Positions 23,534-34,309 of a stretch of 64,000 nucleotides of DNA are shown here, piece by piece. The DNA is from Nereocystis luetkeana (taxonomy: Eukaryota; Sar; Phaeophyceae; Laminariales; Laminariaceae), in assembly GCA_031213475.1 (NCBI GenBank), contig JARUPZ010000009.1, positions 7,535,601 to 7,599,600 of the forward strand. The letters run 5' to 3'. The translations under genes and the position numbers were made by a program. Under the pieces are notes generated by a model that was not told where the DNA came from, searched no databases, and saw only the letters and a program-made list of their open reading frames with translations. Each line of letters starts with the position of its first letter. Position 1 is the stretch's first letter.

Positions 23534-23653
23534 TCATTGCATAGGTGGATACCTGGTATACTCAAAGAACCTGATAGCACCACGCTTGTTTACCTTGCCG
23601 ACAACCGCTTGAGCGAACAGACCCGCCACCAGAAGCCCGAGAGTCGCCCGCAT
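23534..23653 (-). CDS. Signal-peptide exon, copy A
   Basis: The ATG at 23653 opens a 39-codon frame. It begins MRATLGLLVAGLFAQAVVG, a textbook signal peptide with a short basic start, a hydrophobic core and a small-residue cleavage region, and then KVNK. Copy B at 63095-63211 encodes MRATLGLLVAGLSAHAVIG-KVNK. A donor-like AAG|GTGAAC in copy B, and the matching AAG|GTAAAC here, directly follow the Gly-Lys codons. The true exon may therefore end there, with the following residues being intron. A TACCWGGTA word at 23550-23558 is present only in this copy and shifts the downstream frame. This is probably the first exon of a secreted protein family or a pseudogenic duplicate of one, and the remaining exons are not visible. 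Confidence 0.45.
   Translation of the reverse strand: MRATLGLLVAGLFAQAVVGKVNKRGAIRFFEYTRYPPMQ
23550..23558. repeat. TACCWGGTA word absent from paralogous copy B
   Basis: Copy A reads ...TATACCAGGTATCCACC (minus strand) where copy B reads ...GTATCCACC. The flanks have equal length once 7 bp (CCAGGTA) are removed. This is an empty-site comparison supporting clean gain of 7 bp at a TA. Confidence 0.7.
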
Positions 23654-23839
23654 ATTTGTCGAGTTTCCGGCGACCTTTAGCTGGACAGCAGGGAAGGTAG
23701 TAAAATCAAAAACACGAATATAATAGGGGGGGGGTGGGGGGGGGGGGAGGGTAGTACAGAACGTGTTTAGGGTATATTTGAAGGGCGTCCAAGGGATCAT
23801 TTGCGAGTTTATCGTTTTCACCGTGGTTGAGTGGCAAGA

Positions 23840-26075
23840 GGCACGATAACTCATCGCCTACCCCTGCGTCTTCACGTCTGGTATTTTGCCCTGTATTGAC
23901 GCTGTTGCCAATCCTGGTATATACGACAATAAACGTCAACCTATTGTCCATGGCCCGTTCTGGTATTCCTTCGCGACAGCTGAGCAAAGGGCCAATACAC
24001 GTATGACATGCGCAGCCGATGGAGTGCTTGGGATAAATCACAACATATGACGAGGAGTGTAGAACACGAGCGGTCGACATGTATGTACTGAGGTGGGTCT
24101 GAAGGCGAAAAGCGTAGGTCCTAAACTACTGACGAAGGTAAGGAGGAGGGAGTGGTCGCCAGGCAAACGTTCCAGCCTAATAGTGCCAGACATATCGAGC
24201 AAAGTTACATGTGTCCTTCTTTCAGAAAGTCCCTTTTGACACGGAGGAATCCCTAGGATTCGTGCAGGGATTGTTCTGCCACTCAGAACCGTTTCTTCTG
24301 TGATGTATCAAAGTTATATTTCAGGACGAGCCGCAGGTGTCCGTTACATGCATCGTATACAATGTACATAACTCATGGATGCCACAGCCATCGGCACTCT
24401 CAGCTCCCGCTCGCATGCAAAAGCGACACGTTAATCAACGGTGGCACAGATGAGCTCACGCGTGTCCTGTGTGCTTGATAGGTGCGACGGCTTTGATTTG
24501 GTCTCCCACAAAGCGTGCTTATAGATTCGATAACTCCTGAGTAAACACGTTTTAATAATCGGTCGGCGTTCGTTGGTGGCAAAAAACAAACAGTACTATT
24601 AATACTGTATTATCAAACGATCTGAGAAAGAGCCATCATTCCCACGCTTTTACCGGTGCAAGTGGCCTTCGTCGCTCATCGATCGGCACAGAAACCCATT
24701 GCCTGCCATATGCGTTGGAGGTATGTGCGTCGGGACTACTTTGTTTTGAAAAGGGACGTATGCAGAGGCGGTGTCAAGCGTCCGTGAAGAGCACTTGTCA
24801 TGGTGATGGTGCAAACGAAATTGCAAAAAAAAAATGGATTTAACATATATCTATGCATCCATATGGCTCAGTGCGGAAAAGGATAAAAATAGCGGTACAC
24901 ACACGAGAGGGCAAGATAGACGGAAAACAGTTTTCAAGGTGGCAAGAGCTTGACCGTACACCCCAACTAGGTATATACGCTGTCTGCAACGTCTTCACGC
25001 GAAGCTGCAATTTGTACACACGTATACGATATCAGCACGCCCACAGTTCGCCCAGATTCTTCACCGTGAAGAGACATCAGTACAAGGTGCGTGGGTTACA
25101 GACTGTGACAGAGAGAGCACCACAATCATCCCATATTGCTCGAGGTTGGACAGCTGAAATATGCCTACGTACGGGATACGAGAGGGCGCAACTCCATCGA
25201 GTTGCGTAAGAAGCAACCACAACAACTACTGCTGTAAGGTAAACACAGAGGGGCATCAGAGCGGCGCTGAACTCAGACAGAATAGCATGACGCAGGAAGG
25301 ACACGTGAATAAGAGCAACACACCTGGTGCGCAATTGCTGCTCGAACGGAAGAGCCCTCGGAGAAACGTGAACACCGGTAGAGAAGAAAGATTAAAACGA
25401 GAGAACAGAACATTGAATGAAACACAAGAACAAGGCCAAGCAGACTAACGTATCACGCGCCGGGACCATGTGGTACCCCGGGTATCGGTATTTATTTGCT
25501 GAAGGGCAGCGATACCACATATTAGGGGTCCGCCTGTCTGTATCGTGAATGCGCCGTCGATAACTGGTTCGAACATAACATATTCCTGCCTCGAAGATAG
25601 TGACCATAGAGCCACCTTGTTACATATATATATCTCTACGGTAAAACGAAAAGTGACGTGTCAACGTATGATAGAAGAACAGGTTGATAAAAAATGTGAT
25701 GAGCACACTCCAAACAGCGTACACTTGCACTTGCTTGGCCATAGAGTCTTATTTTTTGTGTGGTGTATATATACTATCAATAAAAAAGAAACATTAAACG
25801 CTATAATAACCGTACGCTCGCGATCGGGGGGCAATCACATGTAGGGGGGCAAACGCCGGCTTAGCGGGCGGTGCTGATGCTGGCGCATACACTGTCACAG
25901 CTGATGTAGACCATCATGCTGCGTGGGCGGGCGCAGCCCGTGGGGCCGTTGCTGCGAGCGCATGGCAACTACTCGCGGCATACTAATTATATCGCATCCG
26001 GGTTTCAGGGGTATGTGTTTGGTGCCCAACTCAGGGCCGCTGATTTTCCAGCTTTTTGTTTTCGGACAACGTTTG
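23840..26075. other. No recognisable gene
   Basis: Short overlapping ORFs without domains. It contains TATTAATA at 24597-24604. Confidence 0.4.
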
Positions 26076-26078
26076 CTG

Positions 26079-26185
26079 TAATACGGCGAACCGTAGTAAA
26101 TAGGACCAAATATTGTTGGGAAAAAAAGGAAATACATAATATTTGTGTATGCCGTAGGTTCTATTTACTATGGTTCCCCGTAATT
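26079..26185 (+). mobile_element. Stowaway/mariner-like MITE, copy 1 (diverged)
   Basis: The element is flanked on the left by TA. Its ends are ATACGGCGAACCGTAGTAAATAGG and the inverted equivalent near 26160-26183, diverged from the family ends (TTACGGGGGACCATAGTTAA). The centre has the family's CCAAATATTGTTGG and a TATGCCGTAGG block. It has no coding capacity. It is the oldest-looking of six copies in the window. Confidence 0.7.
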
Positions 26186-26504
26186 ATTTAATAGTGCCTG
26201 TAGAAAAAATGTGGAAACGGTAGCTATGTTGGATAACACAGGACGACCCCAGATGTGCGAATTTGGTGGCGGTACAGACTACATCTTGCCCGCTCTCGGT
26301 AAGTAGTGAAGAGTCTCAACCCGCGGGCCGCCTGATCCCCGTAGTACAGTAGTAGAACGAAACGGTAGTGCTCGGAGGAGGTAGCGGGGGCTCTCCCCCC
26401 CTGTGGGACGGCCGCGTTACAGATTCATTTGCGCGCCGCGGGACTATCTGGTTTTGTTTGCGCTGCACTACTTCCGAGTACGTGCGAGTAGGAAGTTTGC
26501 CTGG

Positions 26505-26640
26505 TAGGTTTCTACAGTAGTAGTTATTCTTGCGCTGCGTTTCGTCTGCACTATGGTGTTTCGAACCTGCCGTTAAAGCATTCAACGAAAGAAAGGATGA
26601 CATGCTCAGCTCTTCTTTCGATCAAGCCCTCACTTCCCGC
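26505..26640 (-). repeat. Dispersed repeat family B, copy 1
   Basis: On the minus strand this matches 59125-59280. Both contain a CATCCT(T/C)TCTTTC block followed by an ACGGC(A/C)G...AAA block, then a CATAG(T/C)GC(A/G)GAC block. No frame is conserved. Confidence 0.5.
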
Positions 26641-27207
26641 TAGATTCTACCAACAATGACAAAAGTGAGAGGCATGCCGGGGTGGGGGGAACTCTACAGT
26701 ACTGACTGCCCTCACCTTATCTCCGCCCACAGCAGCAGTCTTCACCTACCTATCCTTATCTTGTTTCGACTTGAGTCTCTTCGATTCTAAGGGAGGAGAG
26801 GTGACGGACGCTTTGTGAGTGATGGGGGTGGGGCACAACTCCACGGATGGATGCCTAGGGTACCTGACCTGACCCCTATACCGTGATGTTCACATACCAG
26901 GGTACGGTACCACGATCGCCATCCAGAATACCGCACACATATTCACCCCGTGCGGTTAATACACCCAGTGCATACTGTACTAGTATGAGGCATGGGCAGT
27001 AAGGTATCCTTCTGATACATCTTTTACATCGTCATGTATGTATGTGTGATGCATTGAGGGCGGTCGTGGCTGTGGCCGCCAGCACATACTTTCAAGTCAT
27101 ATGATGCATGCAACAAAGGTGCCCAAGGTAAAACAATTAGTGCCCATGTGACACTTTCAAACCACATACCTGGTAGATAGTAGGGTTACAGAGGAACGAG
27201 TGAAACA

Positions 27208-27552
27208 AAGTTTTTTATCATAACTTACACTTTCCGGCATAACTCGTGCAAGGTTTTGCCCTCAGCGGTCTTCTTCTGGTCAAGCCATCGTCACAGGTAT
27301 CGATCCTTCTCCCCCCCGATACGTGCCTTCTTTTTTTCGTCACGCATAGGTAGGGTCCAGCATAGCATTCCCACTGCTCGTCGATTTTCATCGCGAATGT
27401 AGCTAAACTCACACTGTCGTGCTTTCCGCTAATAATAGTCATGTTTTACGCACGAAAAAAACCTTACGAGCATGCACTCGGATAGACTTAAAATCCACGA
27501 CATTTATTTTAGTAGGACCGCGAACCACCTACCACGCCACGGGGGACGCCGG
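27208..27552 (-). mobile_element. tRNA-derived SINE, copy 2
   Basis: The same order of blocks as copy 1: an AACCTTGCACGAG-like 3' region, the ATTCCCACTGCTCGTCGATTTTCATCG core near 27367, GAGCATGCACTCGG near 27470 and the tRNA-like head ending near 27552. The B-box is decayed. It is on the minus strand, with a T-rich tail complement near 27208. Confidence 0.65.
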
Positions 27553-27555
27553 CTA

Positions 27556-28440
27556 TGCTACGAAATAATACTTTCCTGTCTAGGATATATATGATAAGTG
27601 GAGCACAATGAGATGTCGATCGATCAAACTCATTCTAGTAACAACAACAGCGAAAGAAGAAAATACATTACACGTCGACATTTGTTTACCATTAATGATA
27701 GTCTAATCAACACCCCTAGAATGAAGAACAAAAAAAGCACGGGAAATCAACCTACGTACCTCTTACATACCAGGTATATAATGTACCAGGGGCAATGTAT
27801 ATTTATTTTATGTTCACATGCTTGGTATACAAAACGACTACACTGTAACAGCAGAATAGAAGTAGTATCGGCCCTCTTGAAAGAAAACAGACATAAGCTT
27901 TATAGCCGATGAAACGAAACAGGCCAATTGAAGACGGCACGTAGCTCCTGCAGGCGCTCGCCGTCTATTATATAGGAAATTGGAAGAAGTCTACTCCGCT
28001 CTCGCTCAGCCAGACAGAGTAAGTGAGGGTGCTAGCCTGGTATATCAGACACGCCACGGCACGGGTGCTGCCTTACTTTCTGACCTCCTAGCTCAAGGAG
28101 TTCAATATCACGCCCAGACTAAGGCTTTGAAGAAGGCACTGCTGCCGTAGTTCCCGCAGTAACTGTTTGTAAAACATTTCCGTGGCTGGTTTTACAGTGA
28201 GTGGAACGAATACAATATGATCATGTAGTAAAAGTGTCACACTAACTGGGCGCTGCCCACGTGCGGGGATCGACCAGTCAGAACATGTTGCATCAGAAGG
28301 CAAAAAACAGCAACCCTTACACCGTGGGATTGCTCGTAAAATAACAGGTATTAGTTTTTTTTTTCGAGAGGGCCGATGCTCTGCACGAGACACGTACTTT
28401 TGTTTCTTGAGGCCATCTCATCTCTTTTCTTACTGGAGGA
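27556..28440. other. No recognisable gene
   Basis: Short ORFs only. TACCAGGTA lies at 27768-27776. Confidence 0.4.
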
Positions 28441-28452
28441 CCGAAACTGTGT

Positions 28453-28529
28453 GAGGCACGCACGGTAGTTATTTCGTAAGCCACCACCTCGGAGATGGCT
28501 TACGAGAGAAGTACCTGCTTGCGTGCCTC
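28453..28529 (+). ncRNA. miRNA-precursor-like hairpin (candidate)
   Basis: The outer arms GAGGCACGCA (28453-28462) and TGCGTGCCTC (28520-28529) pair perfectly. The inner arms TCGTAAGCCA and TGGCTTACGA also pair perfectly over 10 bp. A partly paired middle contains GGTA/TACC, and the terminal loop is about 12 bases. The stem is about 33 bp in a 77-nt span, the size and shape of a pre-miRNA. It could equally be a small MITE or a chance remnant. Expression is unknown. Confidence 0.4.
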
Positions 28530-28530
28530 G

Positions 28531-30360
28531 ATGGAGATGGCCTACGCGTGCCTCGTACAGAGTGTCAACCCTTTCGTGAGAAACCTGAAATTAAGTATAA
28601 AATATAAGCAATCTCACGGTATATGTTATGGGGGATGCACTTTTTTGCGTCCGAAGGCAATAATACTTTCTGACCGGTCGAGTCCCTCACGTGAGCAGCT
28701 AAGCTGCTCCCGGTTAATCGACACTCTACAGCAATGAGTATTCCATGCAACACCCGGCAACATATGCCAGGTATGCAGCGGGGTGAAATATCAAAATACG
28801 ACACAATCATATGTATCACTGCTTTTCGGAGACGATGGATCTTATTTGGTGGTAAGCAGCGTTGCCCGTTCGATGTCTGCATGACTATTATTGCTGTTTC
28901 TTAGGGTCATTCTTGTCGGAGAACTTTTTCCCTTAATTTCCATTTTTTTCCGCGCAATTAACTCGTGGTGTATATGTCCAAACCGATGCCATGTCAGTTT
29001 GGGAACGTGATCAAACCAAACACCAGCTAAAAAACATACCAGGTAAGCTGCAAGGGTGGCTTCACCGCGGCATGCTGGTGCCGGTCGCGGTTCCATGTAT
29101 GCCCTCAAAGGGAAATAAATGCGTGTAGGTACGGTAGAACAAGCCGAGGTCGCGAAAGCGACACCAGACTGCCAACGGGTAACCACTGCCCGTAGAGCAG
29201 CAACCAGCAGCAATCAGCAGCAATCAGAACATCTACGAGCAACTTGGGAAACAACGTATATATATAATTATATATACAAGTTTTCCCTTCGGAGTGGCAT
29301 GAGCTTAGCGTGTAAGAAGACTCTTGCCGAAATACATATTTAGTGGGTTGGTTTGAACTATTCCACCAATTACTTGCAGTTGTATGTGCTGCAGTTGGGG
29401 CAATAGCTCAAATGTACCTGCTAACAACCAAATATGTATTAGTAAAAAGAAAATACTAGTAGTGGAACATGCAGATGAGGGTGAAGCAAGAGAGCGGTTC
29501 TAATGACCGAAAAAACAGGTAGTAATTATGTATTACTACAACTGTTATGAGATATGAAGGCGAGATGAGCGTGATACCTGGTATGCAACTTCGACAGTAA
29601 GCACTTGCTCCACGAATCGCAGCGCCAGTAGACACATACATGTTTTGCGACACCTAACGGTTCGACAACGAACGAAACCTTTGGCGGACGCCCAAATCAG
29701 CTACGACAGAAATTCCTCAAGGAAAAACGTCTTCAACGAAGCGTAGCAGTGGGCCCGGGGCCGGCGTGAAACGCAAAGAAGTCGAAGCGACGGGAGTTAC
29801 TGTAAGTAGTAGCATTAATTCCCTCGCAAACGCGAATGTCGCTAATTAATATCAACGGAATCAGCACACTGACTGGCAAACACCCAAGGTAGATTGAAAA
29901 AAACGGGATCTTTCGTTGCCCACAGCACCCAAAGAGGATGCAAAAAAGTCAGCTAGACCTTGGCACTCGCCAAGGCACTAGCGTGATGGAGGCGATGCAA
30001 AACCTGACACTCTTCTTGGGTGAAGAAACCACCACCGGAACAAAATGAACCAGTCCGCTCCCCACGCTTGAACTCAAACTACCCGCTGGCAAACTTGCAA
30101 GTCCACGCACAGCGGATGTTTGCTGAAAGTATTGAAATATTATAGAGCCAGGCGCACGCTGCAACGAAACGCCCTCAAACACCTCTGTATTCAGACCCCA
30201 GGCGCAGACCAAAGGCAGATCAACCGTGTATGATACCCTACCGGAAAATCATGACAGACACGAGAACAGACTCTTAAAAGTACGAAGATCTATTCCGAGC
30301 CCGAACCGAGGAGATCGACCGACACAGCCTTCCCGCTTGGCGGCGCTTTTCTCCAGTTCC
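28531..30360. other. No recognisable gene
   Basis: Overlapping ORFs of up to 123 codons on the minus strand (29213-28842) show no recognisable domain. TACCWGGTA words lie at 29037 and 29575. Confidence 0.35.
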
Positions 30361-30368
30361 ACCCAAGC

Positions 30369-31119
30369 CTATTCGCCGAACTTCGCGTGGCGTTCGCCCT
30401 GAACTTGCTCGTCGTGGGCGATGAAGAGCTCCCTGGAGTGCTTGGAGCCCGAGAAGTACAGGGGGGGCTTGCACAGGCCGATCAAGATGCCGTTGTCCTT
30501 GATACCTGGTAATTCCTTTGCAGTAGACACAATCCTTACGGACCTGCAAACATAGATTATAGACAACAAACCGACAGCACAAAGGAGACATGTAAGACGA
30601 GTTGAATACAAATATTTTTGTTGGTATGAGTTTAGTTGACGAAGACTTTAAAAAGGGCAAAAAATGCCAAAATCAGTTATACCGAATCCGTTTGAGCCAA
30701 AATCAGGTGTATGCTAAAACCAGGTAAAAAACGCGGGCCACGAGCGGTGTTCTGCCCATGAAGTCGGGTAAAAAAGAAGCGTGCCATATATGGCCTCCAA
30801 AATCTAAGTCGTTTCGTTTTCTTTACGGTGTAGATACCACGGGCTTCACTTGGACCTGCAGAGGGTCACTGTATATAGGCTTCGTTTGTTCTGCGATGGC
30901 GGGGGCGCCAAGAAGAGTATTTACTCTGGCGCCCCCCCACCGTCGACAGCTTAAATCTTCTTGACCGTCCTCGCGGAACTGCCAGCTCGGCACGAAATTA
31001 TCTTGCCGTACCAAACCTGAGACAAACTCGACGCGGGGTGGTGCAGATAAAGACCATGGTGATGTGTCGACCGCTGTGACCATAGAAAACAACAAAGCAG
31101 CGGCAGCAGGACACAACAA
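30369..31119 (-). CDS. Possible small secreted-protein gene, two exons (hypothetical)
   Basis: Two coding-looking minus-strand segments lie in the right order. The first starts at 31119 with MLCPAAAALLFSMVTAVDTS, which resembles a signal peptide. It continues through a non-repetitive stretch (VRQDNFVPSWQFREDGQEDL) to about 30850, with a CAG|GT donor-like site before the VQVKPVV codons. The second, about 30510-30369, encodes IKDNGILIGLCKPPLYFSG... and ends KFGE-stop. It is preceded by an acceptor-like TTACCAG that is itself part of a TACCAGGTA word. The presumed intron contains CTGATTTTGGC-type repeats. No family is recognised, and the join is inferred rather than seen. Confidence 0.3.
30503..30511. 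repeat. TACCWGGTA word overlapping a candidate splice acceptor
   Basis: On the minus strand this reads TACCAGGTA. The CAG at its centre is the acceptor-like trinucleotide before the putative last exon. If the gene is real, the scar either created or rebuilt the acceptor. Confidence 0.5.
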
Positions 31120-31560
31120 CTACCAGGTATTTAACAACTGAAGCACGTCGCACACCCCAAAGAAGAAAAAAAGTGAAACCAGCGTACCCATGTAGTATGC
31201 ATATTTATGTAGATACGTACTTATTTATGACGTACAACGTGTACGTGCGAGTACAGAGTTTATACGTTGCGTAATGCAGAATAATTTCAACCGAGGGAGG
31301 GCAGACGCATACGGAGAGAAACAGCAGTGTACGTATGTGGCCTCTCTGATTGGTTCAAAGTTGGCCAAAATCAGTTGAAAGCTAGAGAGAGTAGAAAAAA
31401 ACAGGTATAAGTTGGCCTTTTCGAGCCAAAATCAGTTACGATGTCAGCCTGGGCAATAGCAGGGCCAGCCTGGGGCTCCTGGGGTGTGTTGTGTACTTGT
31501 TTTTAGAATGTAACTCCTTTTGGCCGAAAGTGGCCAGGTATATACCTGATTTTGGCAAAA
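30660..31560. repeat. Cluster of GCCAAAATCAG repeats
   Basis: The 11-mer GCCAAAATCAG, or its inverse CTGATTTTGGC, occurs five times in 0.9 kb (about 30665, 30694, 31367, 31424 and inverted 31546). It is usually followed by GTTA or GTGTA and preceded by GAGC or TGGC. The copies are irregularly spaced. Confidence 0.55.
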
Positions 31561-31995
31561 ACACCTTTAAAAACAGTTTGGGAAATACGCGTTGGCCTGC
31601 GCTGTAGAGGCAGAAAGCACGAAAAGGTAAATAGGAATGAGATGCGATGAATGATGTTGGCGAACCCTCACGTTTTTTTCGCGGCAGAGACGGCGACGGC
31701 AGAGTCGGTAGCAGCATAAAACATGGAAACGTGTTAGTGTACTCAACGCTTGTCTGCTATCGTGTCGGAACAACAACAACAGCAGCAGCGGCGGTAGTCA
31801 ACTGTCTCGGTGTGGAAAGAAACGCAGGCTGTGAACAACAACGGCAGCTGTTCGGAAAAAAAAGTTGGTTATAGTGTGCAAAACGAAAACAACGGTATCA
31901 GCAGCGCGTATACAAAAAAAGACATATTACGCAGCTTGCAAATTTGAGTATCAACAATGTAATCAGTCGAACTCACAGCTAGCTGACGTATTTCA

Positions 31996-32345
31996 TCATT
32001 TTATAAAATGGCAGTACGCGTACTATACCCCTATCTCGGTGAGCTCGTATCACGAAAAAAAAAAATGGACATTTGTTTTTGGTTAATAAGTACTGCTGTA
32101 GTACCTGGTACCTGGTATGTATTTTAACAACAACAACAACAACAACAACGACAGCAGCAGCCCATATACAAATGGCAGTACGCATACTATACCCCTGTCT
32201 CGGTGTGAGCTCGTATCAAGGATAAAAAGATGGACATTTGTTTTTGGATATACGTACTGCTCTAGTACCTGGTACCTGGTGCCTGGTATGTATTTGTGAA
32301 CAACAACAACCACAACAACAACAGCAGCAGCCGCGGCGGTCTAAA
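31996..32345 (+). repeat. Tandem duplication of about 170 bp
   Basis: The order ATGGCAGTACGC, ACTATACCCC, TCTCGGTG, GAGCTCGTATCA, ATGGACATTTGTTTTTGG, TACCTGGTACCTGG, and a CAA/CAG triplet run occurs twice in direct orientation (about 31996-32168 and 32169-32345). Both copies carry a doubled TACCTGGTA. The second has a third, mutated unit. Confidence 0.8.
32102..32117. repeat. Two overlapping TACCTGGTA words
   Basis: Two 9-mers overlap on TA (period 7). The corresponding position in the downstream duplicate (32266-32288) has three units, the middle one altered by one base (GGTG for GGTA). Confidence 0.75.
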
Positions 32346-32472
32346 TAGGTAGCACACAAAAACACCACCACCAACAACAGCAACAACAGAGAAGAACAAA
32401 ACCCAATTCACCGCCACCTCCTGTCTCGAGCGTGAAGGACACGGTGCGGACGTCGATAGGCCTGGCGCATAA

Positions 32473-32697
32473 TTCACAGTCTTTGGGCCACTTCAAGATT
32501 ATCCCGCTGCCGGGGCAGGTGTCGTGGTTGCCGGTCGCAAAATCGACCTTGCCTCCAAAGTCTTGTCCCCATCATATAGCTGGGAGATGCAGCGGTTGCA
32601 CTTTACAGTGGGATTGAGCACTGACTTGGACAGGGGGGTTCTGTTCGAGATGGGCTTCCAAGATCCGCCAGAAGAGGCCGAGGCAGAGGTGTATTGA
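32473..32697 (+). CDS. Candidate C-terminal exon, unknown protein
   Basis: An open plus-strand frame ends at a TGA at 32695-32697 and encodes about 74 residues of non-repetitive sequence, such as GAGVVVAGRKIDLASKV and WEMQRLHFTVGLSTDLDRG, with an acidic tail PEEAEAEVY. It has no ATG near the start. A TTCACAG acceptor-like sequence at 32473-32479 could open it as an exon. An overlapping plus frame (32432-32617) is also open. I recognise no family and cannot place upstream exons. Confidence 0.25.
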   Translation, partial: FTVFGPLQDYPAAGAGVVVAGRKIDLASKVLSPSYSWEMQRLHFTVGLSTDLDRGVLFEMGFQDPPEEAEAEVY

Positions 32698-32759
32698 AGG
32701 CAGAACCTTTAATATCGGCAGCAGGAAAAAGTGCAGTCCACTCTGTAGAAGCAGCACCA

Positions 32760-32945
32760 CCAGGAGCAGGCGATGCCATCTATCTACCAGGCAGGAGCAG
32801 CAGCACTAGCGGGAGGAGCACCCGGTACCAACAGAAGCAGCGAAAGCAAAAGCAGCACCAGCAGGAGCGGCACCAGAAGGAGCGGCACGAGCACGAGCGG
32901 CACGAGCAGGAGCGGCACGAGCAGGAGCAACGTCAGCAGGAGGCC
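32760..32945 (+). repeat. Minisatellite of GAGCGGCACGAGCA-type units
   Basis: Imperfect tandem units of 12-15 bp rich in AGCAGGAGCGGCACGAG. All frames stay open, giving Ser/Arg/Thr-rich or Glu/Arg/His-rich translations, so the local ORFs are artefacts of the repeat. Confidence 0.75.
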
Positions 32946-33009
32946 AACTGGCCTAGCGGTATACGAAGAGGCAGCACCAGCGTGACGCGCGTCGTATGAT
33001 GTGTCCACG

Positions 33010-34300
33010 CACGCAAATAATTCAATTCATAGTCCTGTGGTGAAACTTTTACGGAACAAAATAGAAAAAATAATCGGTCTACTACTATTATTGTATGTAT
33101 GCCGTCTTAGAGCCGGTCTCTTCGGGCCAAAGCAGCTGAGATCAACGGCAGTCCTGTTGAATATGTTCCCGAAAAGTCCCTCCACTCGCGAATAGTACAA
33201 AGCTCTCGCGAATCAGTGCTGACGATCTTGCGAAAGGCCACCGAAACGCCACCACGGCGACCGACCAGAGAAAACGAATTTATAGTTTTGTTTATATAAT
33301 ATATGCTCCTCCTCTACGTGCTACGTGCTGCATTTCCCACCCAGTACTGTTCGCAGCAGTTGTATCTCACACCTGTTTGTGGTACCAGGTACATAATTTC
33401 ATTCGATTGTAAAAAGCGGATATATATACCGATATCGTACCTACATCTGCACAAATCGGAAACTCTTTCAACACCGCCTTCAGGTGCGGGCGGTACGTAT
33501 TTCGAAGCGGGCATTCACATGCCGACATTTCGACGGTTTGTATGTCTTGCGCGCTTGCCCCGTCCCCACGAGCCCCTGAGCAGGCCACCGGGCAGGCCGT
33601 CCGCCGGTGAGGTCGAGGCAGGTGGCCACCGTACAGTAGGAGCACGGAAAGAAAACGAAAAGTCCCCCTCGCGATCGATGAAAGAACCTCGAAGGGCGGA
33701 GACACGTCGGGATCCCAGTCTGGCACCGACACGGTTTTGGGTGCCCGACATATGTTCACAGGGTAAGCGTGGGGTAAGGTGATCAGTAAAGACAACGGCT
33801 ATTTTACTGCATCTAATTTTTAGGGGATGATATATATTCGCAGCACGACGAGGTTCAACGTCGATCACACTCATCATACGCATGCCTAAAGAAAGTACTA
33901 AACTGCACGCGAAGGCATAAAAGGAAACCTACAGTCAGCTACGCAGGCACGTGGTCCAACTCCATTTCGCACGTGTCTCGGATCTCATCAAAATATAAGC
34001 ATACAAGTATAGGAGCCACCAGGTGCAACCCGGAAGCCGGTGATGTTCACATGTTGGACCCCCCCCCCATAGAAATGCCGGTACTTGATTATATCTACCT
34101 AGGGGCCACGAAAAACAAGGATCTGATATCCCATTACGTTTTCCGAGACGCAGACAAGGTATGATCTACGAGTCGATGTTTCTCCAGGACAGCCTATCAG
34201 GTGTCCCATTGGAGACAGATAGAAAACCCGACATCCTATCGTATGAACCACAGGACATCCTATATAGTATTCGTATCGTTCTTGTTCAGGTTAGGAATGC
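33010..34300. other. No recognisable gene
   Basis: ORFs of up to 159 codons overlap on both strands at 33303-33883 without a recognisable domain, and none stands out as coding. TACCAGGTA lies at 33383-33391. Confidence 0.35.
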
Positions 34301-34309
34301 CTAACCACA

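Larger units (their letters stand above)
22765..23830 (+). repeat. Copy A of a 1.1-kb inverted duplication
   Basis: The reverse complement of this segment matches 62925-64000 over its whole length. Shared blocks include CGGAGAGG...GTGAGGGTC near 22840, the GGTTGTAGGAAGGGTTGCTGC block near 23303, the signal-peptide exon at 23534-23653 and the AACACGTTCTGTACTACCC block near 23745. The copies are about 39 kb apart in opposite orientation and differ by substitutions and small indels, so the duplication is not recent. I see no terminal inverted repeats or target-site duplication, and copy B runs off the window, so it may be a larger segmental duplication or an unrecognised transposon. Confidence 0.8.

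Noticed and set aside
26316..26603. A conserved protein shared with 59168-59371
   Set aside because: The two ORFs share DNA similarity (dispersed repeat family B), but their frames diverge rapidly, so no conserved protein is supported.
33303..33883. A gene at 33.3-33.9 kb
   Set aside because: Three long frames overlap on two strands and none has a recognisable domain, splice context or composition that favours it.
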